Assembly: GCA_002419055.1 (NCBI GenBank)
Contig: DIFI01000016.1
Span: 1-10,182 of the forward strand
Origin: Peptococcaceae bacterium UBA5752
GTDB lineage: Bacteria > Bacillota > Dehalobacteriia > UBA4068
Length of the DNA: 10,182 nucleotides
Reading direction: 5' to 3'
Shown: positions 6,205-10,182 of the stretch, in pieces
Position numbering within the stretch: the first letter of the stretch is position 1
How the letters are laid out: each line of letters starts with the position of its first letter
Notes under the pieces: model-generated
Seen by the model: only the letters and a program-made list of their open reading frames with translations
Database searches by the model: none
Told to the model about the DNA's origin: nothing
Position numbers and translations under genes: made by a program

Positions 6205-6252
6205 AGAGTTGCAAGCGCAAGCCAAGCTCTTATGGACAAGAGCGCTTTTTTT
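6205..6252 (+). terminator. intrinsic terminator or attenuator between bofA and nifJ
   Basis: The stem GCTCTT (6226-6231) with AAGAGC (6238-6243), loop ATGGAC, is followed after two bases by seven T residues (6246-6252). AAGCGC at 6213-6218 can alternatively pair with GCGCTT (6242-6247). An exclusive upstream fold, AGAG-TTGC (6205-6212) with GCAA (6217-6220) and CTCT (6227-6230), would break the terminator stem. It may simply end bofA transcription, or act as a conditional attenuator in the nifJ leader. Confidence 0.6.
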
Positions 6253-6257
6253 GCGAT

Positions 6258-6286
6258 TGGACAAGTTTTAATCAAGATTAGATTAT
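6258..6286 (+). promoter_or_regulatory. candidate sigma-A promoter closest to nifJ
   Basis: TGGACA (6258-6263, five of six to the -35 consensus) is 17 bases from GATTAT (6281-6286, four of six). It lies downstream of the hairpin and would give a leader of about 40 bases. A TATACT at 6284-6289 is a better -10 but its spacing is too long. Confidence 0.35.
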
Positions 6287-6316
6287 ACTTTATTATATAA
6301 CGCAAAAATAATACTG

Positions 6317-6325
6317 TAAGGAGGG
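6317..6325 (+). promoter_or_regulatory. strong ribosome binding site that fixes the TTG start of nifJ
   Basis: TAAGGAGGG is close to a perfect complement of the 16S 3' end and sits 6 bases before the TTG at 6332. The next ATG, four codons later, would be too far away. Confidence 0.8.
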
Positions 6326-6331
6326 TTTTTC

Positions 6332-9300
6332 TTGAGCAAGAAAATGAAAACGATGGATGGAAACAAAGCAGCGTCTTATGTTTCCTACGCCTTTACGGAG
6401 GTAGCGGCGATTTTCCCGATTACGCCTTCTTCCAACATGGCGGAAAATGTTGACGAGTGGGCTGCCGCAGGCAAAAAGAATATTTTTGACCGCGAGGTAA
6501 AGGTTGTCGAAATGCAATCAGAAGCCGGTGCTGCTGGTGCCGTACACGGTTCTTTGGCTGCAGGTTCTTTAACCACCACATACACTGCATCTCAAGGTTT
6601 GTTGCTGATGATTCCAAATATGTACAAAATTGCCGGTGAATTACTGCCCGGCGTTATGCATGTTTCTGCCCGTAGCTTAGCTACTCATGCATTAAACATT
6701 TTTGGTGATCATAGTGACGTTTTGGCATGCTCTCAAACCGGCTTTGCCATGTTGGCATCTAACAGCGTTCAGGAGGTAATGGATATCGGTGGCGTAGCAC
6801 ACTTGGCGGCTATTAAATCGCGCGTTCCTTTCCTTCATTTCTTTGATGGTTTCCGTACCTCGCATGAACAGCAAAAAATAGAAGTTATTGATTATGAAGA
6901 TTTTGCTAAAATGATTGATTACGATGCGCTGCAGGCTTTTCGTGATAATGCTCTAAATCCTGAGCATCCGGTAGTACGCGGCACCAATGAAAACCCTGAT
7001 ATTTTCTTCCAGGCGCGTGAAGCTTGCTCGCCTTTCTTTAAGAAGGTTCCCGATATCGTTGCCGATTATCTGGCCCAAATCAGTGAATTAACCGGCCGTG
7101 ATTACCAATTGTTTAATTATTATGGTGATCCGGAGGCCGAGTATGTGATAGTAGCTATGGGTTCTGTTTGTGATACGGCCGAACAAGCAGTTGATCAATT
7201 GATGGCAGAAGGTAAAAAAGTCGGTTTACTCAAGGTTCATCTTTACAGACCATTTGCTTATGACTATTTCTTTAAAGCCATGCCGAAGACTGTCAAAAAA
7301 ATTGCTGTCTTAGACAGAGTAAAAACTCCGAGTGCTCCCGGCGAACCGTTATATCTGGATGTTATGTCTGCCTTCTATGGCAAAGCCGATGCCCCGCAAA
7401 TTATCGGCGGCCGTTATGGTTTAGGCAGCAAAGATACAATCCCAGCAGATATCGTTGCGGCTTTTGATAATTTGATGAGTGCTGCTCCTAAAAATAATTT
7501 CACATTGAGCATCATTGATGATGTCAGCAATACCTCGCTGGTTCGCGGCGAAATCAAGGACTTGTTGCCTGCCGGAACCATTCAATGTAAGTTCTGGGGC
7601 TTGGGTTCAGATGGTACAGTCGGGGCCAACAAGCAAGCGGTTGATATTATAGGCGAATACACCGATATGTATGCTCAAGCATACTTCGCCTATGATTCCA
7701 AGAAGTCGGGCGGTGTTACCATTTCCCACTTGCGTTTTGGCGCAAAAGAAATCAAAGCTCCTTATTTGATCAATCAGGCGGACTTTATTTCCTGCTCTAA
7801 CCAATCCTATGTCAATATCTATGATATATTAGATGGCATTAAGCAAGGCGGTACCTTCTTACTCAACACCGTTTGGAGCAAAGATCAGCTTGAAGAAAAA
7901 TTACCGGCCTCACTCAAAAAGGTATTAGCACAAAAGAAGGTTAAATTCTATATTATTAATGCTGTTGATATTGCTGCTAAATTAGGTCTCGGCAATAGAA
8001 CCAATATGGTAATGCAATCGGCGTTCTTTGAACTTTCAAAAGTCATTCCTACCGACGTAGCAGTTAAAGCTCTTAACGATTCTATTGAAAGAGCCTATGG
8101 CAAAAAAGGTGAAAAGGTTGTCAATATGAATAAAGAAGCAGTTAAAGCTGGTTTAACCAGTTTTGAAGCTGTTGAAGTTCCTGCGGCCTGGTCTAATGCT
8201 GTTGAAGAAGTTGCCGAGACTAAAGACGAACCGCAATTTGTTAAAGAAATTCTCCGTCCGATGGTTGCCAATCGCGGTGATGATCTGCCGGTTTCTGCTT
8301 TTGTGGGACGAGAAGATGGCACTTTCCCTCTTAGTGGTTCCCAATACGAAAAACGCGGCGTTGCTGCCTTTGTTCCTGAGTGGATTAAAGAAAACTGCAT
8401 TCAATGCAATCAGTGTGCTTATATTTGTCCGCATGCTGCAATCCGCCCGGTTCTTGTAGATGATGCCCAAAAGGCTACCGCGCCGGAAAACTTTGAAACT
8501 TTGAAAGCGACTGGTAAAGATTTAGCTGGTTATGGTTTCAGAATTCAAGTCAGCCCCTTAGATTGTCAAGGCTGCGCTTCCTGCGTGACTGTTTGCCCGG
8601 CCAAAAACAAGGCCTTGGAGATGAAATCTATCGAAGATCAGAAAGATGTCCAAGCAGTCAACTGGGATTATGCAATTTCGCTTAAAGACAGAAGCGAAGA
8701 ATTCGCTCCTACCAATGTCAAAAACAGCCAGTTTCGCAGACCGTATTTTGAATTTTCCGGCGCCTGTGCAGGCTGTGGCGAAACCCCTTATGCTAAGCTG
8801 ATTACCCAGCTATTTGGCGACAGGTTAATGATAGGTAATGCAACCGGTTGTTCCTCAATTTGGGGCGCTGCTGTACCGTCTATGCCTTATACCACCAATG
8901 AAAAGGGTCAAGGTCCGGCATGGTGCAATAGTCTATTTGAAGATAACGCTGAGTTTAGCTTTGGCCTTTTCCTTGGAGAAAATGAACAAAGAGAACAATT
9001 AAAAACCATCATCGAGAAGGCTCTGGAGGGTTGCGCTAAAGATAGTAGCGAATTGAGCGCTGCTTTACAAGGCTGGCTTGATGCTTACTATGATGGCGAA
9101 GGTTCCAAAGTTGCTACCGCCAAATTGCTGCCATTAATTGAAAAATCGGCTTGTCCGACTGCCAAAGAAATCTTAAGCCGTAAAGACCATCTGGTAAAGA
9201 AATCGTTCTGGGCATTTGGCGGCGACGGTTGGGCTTATGATATCGGTTATGGCGGTTTGGATCATGTGCTCGCAAGCGGCGAAGATGTTAACATCTTTGT

Positions 9301-9844
9301 CTTCGATACCGAGGTTTACTCCAATACCGGCGGTCAGAGCTCCAAATCGACACCTGCTGCAGCAATAGCTAAGTTTGCCGCTAGCGGTAAACGCACCAAA
9401 AAGAAAGACCTGGGCATGATGGCCATGTCTTACGGTTATGTCTATGTTACGCAGATTGCTATGGGTGCTGATATGAATCAAACCTTAAAAGCAATCAAAG
9501 AAGCGGAAGCTTATCACGGCCCGTCGCTGATTATTGCTTATAGCACCTGCATCAACCATGGTATCAAAGGTGGCATGAGCAAAGCAATGACGGAAATGAA
9601 GGAAGCCGTTGCATGTGGTTACTGGAATTTGTATCGTTTCAATCCTGATAAAGCCTCTGCCGGCGAAAACCCCTTCACTCTTGATTCCAAAGAACCGGAG
9701 AAGTCCTTCCAGGATTTCATTGGCGGAGAAGTTCGCTACAATGCTTTGGCAAGACAGAATGCGGAGCTCGCCGCACAATTGTTTGCTAAAACTGAAAAAG
9801 ATGCTAAAAATCGTTTAGAATCATACAAAAGTTTAAGCAAATAA
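6332..9844 (+). CDS. nifJ: pyruvate:ferredoxin (flavodoxin) oxidoreductase, single-chain
   Basis: This enzyme converts pyruvate and coenzyme A to acetyl-CoA and CO2, passing electrons to ferredoxin or flavodoxin; it is the central pyruvate-oxidising step of anaerobes and acts in the cytoplasm. The product has 1170 residues, the normal full length, with all domains fused. The N-terminal domain shows IFPITPSSNMAE (T31), E64 and R114, equivalent to substrate-site residues in the Desulfovibrio africanus enzyme as I recall them. The ferredoxin-like domain has C689, C692, C695, C699 and C745, C748, C751, C755 for two 4Fe-4S clusters. The thiamine diphosphate domain has C812, C815, C840 and C1073 for the third cluster, and GDGWAYDIGYGG (964 on) with N998 in YSNTGGQSSKSTP for the cofactor. 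The TTG start is supported by TAAGGAGGG 6 bases upstream and by residue numbering matching the family. No C-terminal extension is present. It is a single-gene unit with its own terminator. Confidence 0.98.
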   Translation: MSKKMKTMDGNKAASYVSYAFTEVAAIFPITPSSNMAENVDEWAAAGKKNIFDREVKVVEMQSEAGAAGAVHGSLAAGSLTTTYTASQGLLLMIPNMYKIAGELLPGVMHVSARSLATHALNIFGDHSDVLACSQTGFAMLASNSVQEVMDIGGVAHLAAIKSRVPFLHFFDGFRTSHEQQKIEVIDYEDFAKMIDYDALQAFRDNALNPEHPVVRGTNENPDIFFQAREACSPFFKKVPDIVADYLAQISELTGRDYQLFNYYGDPEAEYVIVAMGSVCDTAEQAVDQLMAEGKKVGLLKVHLYRPFAYDYFFKAMPKTVKKIAVLDRVKTPSAPGEPLYLDVMSAFYGKADAPQIIGGRYGLGSKDTIPADIVAAFDNLMSAAPKNNFTLSIIDDVSNTSLVRGEIKDLLPAGTIQCKFWGLGSDGTVGANKQAVDIIGEYTDMYAQAYFAYDSKKSGGVTISHLRFGAKEIKAPYLINQADFISCSNQSYVNIYDILDGIKQGGTFLLNTVWSKDQLEEKLPASLKKVLAQKKVKFYIINAVDIAAKLGLGNRTNMVMQSAFFELSKVIPTDVAVKALNDSIERAYGKKGEKVVNMNKEAVKAGLTSFEAVEVPAAWSNAVEEVAETKDEPQFVKEILRPMVANRGDDLPVSAFVGREDGTFPLSGSQYEKRGVAAFVPEWIKENCIQCNQCAYICPHAAIRPVLVDDAQKATAPENFETLKATGKDLAGYGFRIQVSPLDCQGCASCVTVCPAKNKALEMKSIEDQKDVQAVNWDYAISLKDRSEEFAPTNVKNSQFRRPYFEFSGACAGCGETPYAKLITQLFGDRLMIGNATGCSSIWGAAVPSMPYTTNEKGQGPAWCNSLFEDNAEFSFGLFLGENEQREQLKTIIEKALEGCAKDSSELSAALQGWLDAYYDGEGSKVATAKLLPLIEKSACPTAKEILSRKDHLVKKSFWAFGGDGWAYDIGYGGLDHVLASGEDVNIFVFDTEVYSNTGGQSSKSTPAAAIAKFAASGKRTKKKDLGMMAMSYGYVYVTQIAMGADMNQTLKAIKEAEAYHGPSLIIAYSTCINHGIKGGMSKAMTEMKEAVACGYWNLYRFNPDKASAGENPFTLDSKEPEKSFQDFIGGEVRYNALARQNAELAAQLFAKTEKDAKNRLESYKSLSK

Positions 9845-9872
9845 TGTAGTAAATTTTCGAAAAAAACTTAAG

Positions 9873-9911
9873 AAAATAGCTTCCTGTCAATTTACGGGAA
9901 GCTATTTTTTT
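9873..9911 (+). terminator. intrinsic terminator of nifJ
   Basis: A 12-bp perfect stem (left arm 9873-9884, AAAATAGCTTCC; right arm 9897-9908) closes a 12-base loop, and the T-run extends through 9911. It begins 28 bases after the nifJ stop. Confidence 0.93.
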
Positions 9912-10070
9912 GGTATGCTTGGATCATGCAAAGATGGTAGTGTGCTAAAAGGTTTTAGTCCTCTCCCACGGCCTGCACCGATTTAAGCGCCGCCATTTAT
10001 GTTACAGGGTATTGGCATTTAATATTCTACTTATTAATTATCAACTTGCCGATAATGACGTAATTGATTA

Positions 10071-10125
10071 CAGTAATTGTAATTGACATCAGTAATGACA
10101 GTAACAATAACAGTAACAATAACAA
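10071..10125. repeat. CAGTAA-type short direct repeats
   Basis: Two perfect tandem copies of CAGTAACAATAA lie at 10099-10110 and 10111-10122, followed by a partial CAA. Shorter related units start at 10071 (CAGTAATTG) and 10090 (CAGTAATGA). Spacing between unit starts is 19, 9 and 12 bases, so they are not regular iterons. The run could be a protein-binding cluster or simple replication-slippage sequence. Confidence 0.6.
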
Positions 10126-10150
10126 CGTTTATGACATTTTATTTAGCTGC

Positions 10151-10175
10151 AAAAAAAATATCGCAACAGTGTTGC
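10151..10175 (-). terminator. possible terminator of a minus-strand gene beyond the right edge
   Basis: The minus strand reads GCAAC-ACT-GTTGC (10163-10175), then GATA, then eight T residues (A-run at 10151-10158). The stem is only 5 bp and four bases separate it from the T-tract, so it is modest. It implies that a gene ending just past the window is convergent with nifJ. Confidence 0.4.
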
Positions 10176-10182
10176 TTTTGAC

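Larger units (their letters stand above)
9912..10182. other. intergenic tail without a supportable gene
   Basis: With the nifJ 3' end this makes 338 bases with no gene. The only open frames are tiny and lack ribosome sites: a 23-codon frame from the ATG at 9915 (+) and a 13-codon frame (MAALKSVQAVGED) on the minus strand at about 9955-9996. A patch around 9957-9997 is clearly more GC-rich than its flanks. An inverted repeat CTAAAA-GG-TTTTAG lies at 9945-9958. Short repeats occupy 10071-10125, and a TTGACA at 10083-10088 with AATAAC 17 bases later is a possible rightward promoter. Confidence 0.6.

Noticed and set aside
8095..8470. Overlapping minus-strand and alternate-frame open stretches inside nifJ and dnaX
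   Set aside because: They are shadows of strongly supported genes, with no ribosome sites or recognisable domains.
9915..9986. Small plus-strand frame of 23 codons after nifJ
   Set aside because: It begins just after the terminator T-run, has no ribosome site and resembles no known protein.

Overview
The window is chromosomal, core-type DNA from a low-to-mid GC anaerobic Firmicute. Three things point that way: the gene set dnaX-ybaB-recR with a BofA-family gene beside it, a single-chain pyruvate:ferredoxin oxidoreductase, and strong AGGAGG-type ribosome binding sites combined with GTG and TTG starts. A Negativicutes or Clostridia member fits best. The genus cannot be settled from the sequence alone. 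I see no phage genes, insertion sequence, CRISPR array, rRNA or tRNA.

Layout. Bases 146-1090 (+) encode a DMT/EamA-family membrane transporter. It converges on an ECF sigma/anti-sigma pair on the minus strand: sigma at 2347-2913, starting at a GTG, and membrane anti-sigma at 1128-2309. One strong hairpin (1072-1105) lies between the convergent units and can end transcription from both sides. Next, also on the minus strand, comes the replication/repair operon dnaX (4133-5665), ybaB (3801-4115) and recR (3186-3791), with tiny gaps of 17 and 9 bases and a GC-rich hairpin terminator after recR. Divergent from dnaX is a short bofA-like gene (5844-6104, +). A 227-base leader region follows, and then the large nifJ/por gene (6332-9844, +), which ends in a clear intrinsic terminator. 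The last 338 bases carry no gene I can support. They hold short CAGTAA-type repeats and what looks like the terminator of a minus-strand gene lying beyond the right edge.

How the genes work together. DnaX (clamp-loader ATPase), YbaB (nucleoid-associated protein) and RecR (RecFOR recombination mediator) form the conserved replication-repair cluster. The ECF sigma and zinc-finger anti-sigma form a self-contained envelope-signalling switch; the sensor part carries repeats resembling a beta-propeller outside the membrane. PFOR is the main pyruvate-oxidising enzyme of anaerobes and is a separate transcription unit.

Most of the window is ordinary. The points that deserve a second look are a canonical A AAA AAG slippery heptamer in dnaX at the domain III/IV junction, the inverted bofA and apparent loss of yaaL relative to the Bacillus order, a sigma-E-like -10 element before bofA, and a hairpin with alternative pairings ahead of nifJ. 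I found no convincing previously undescribed system.
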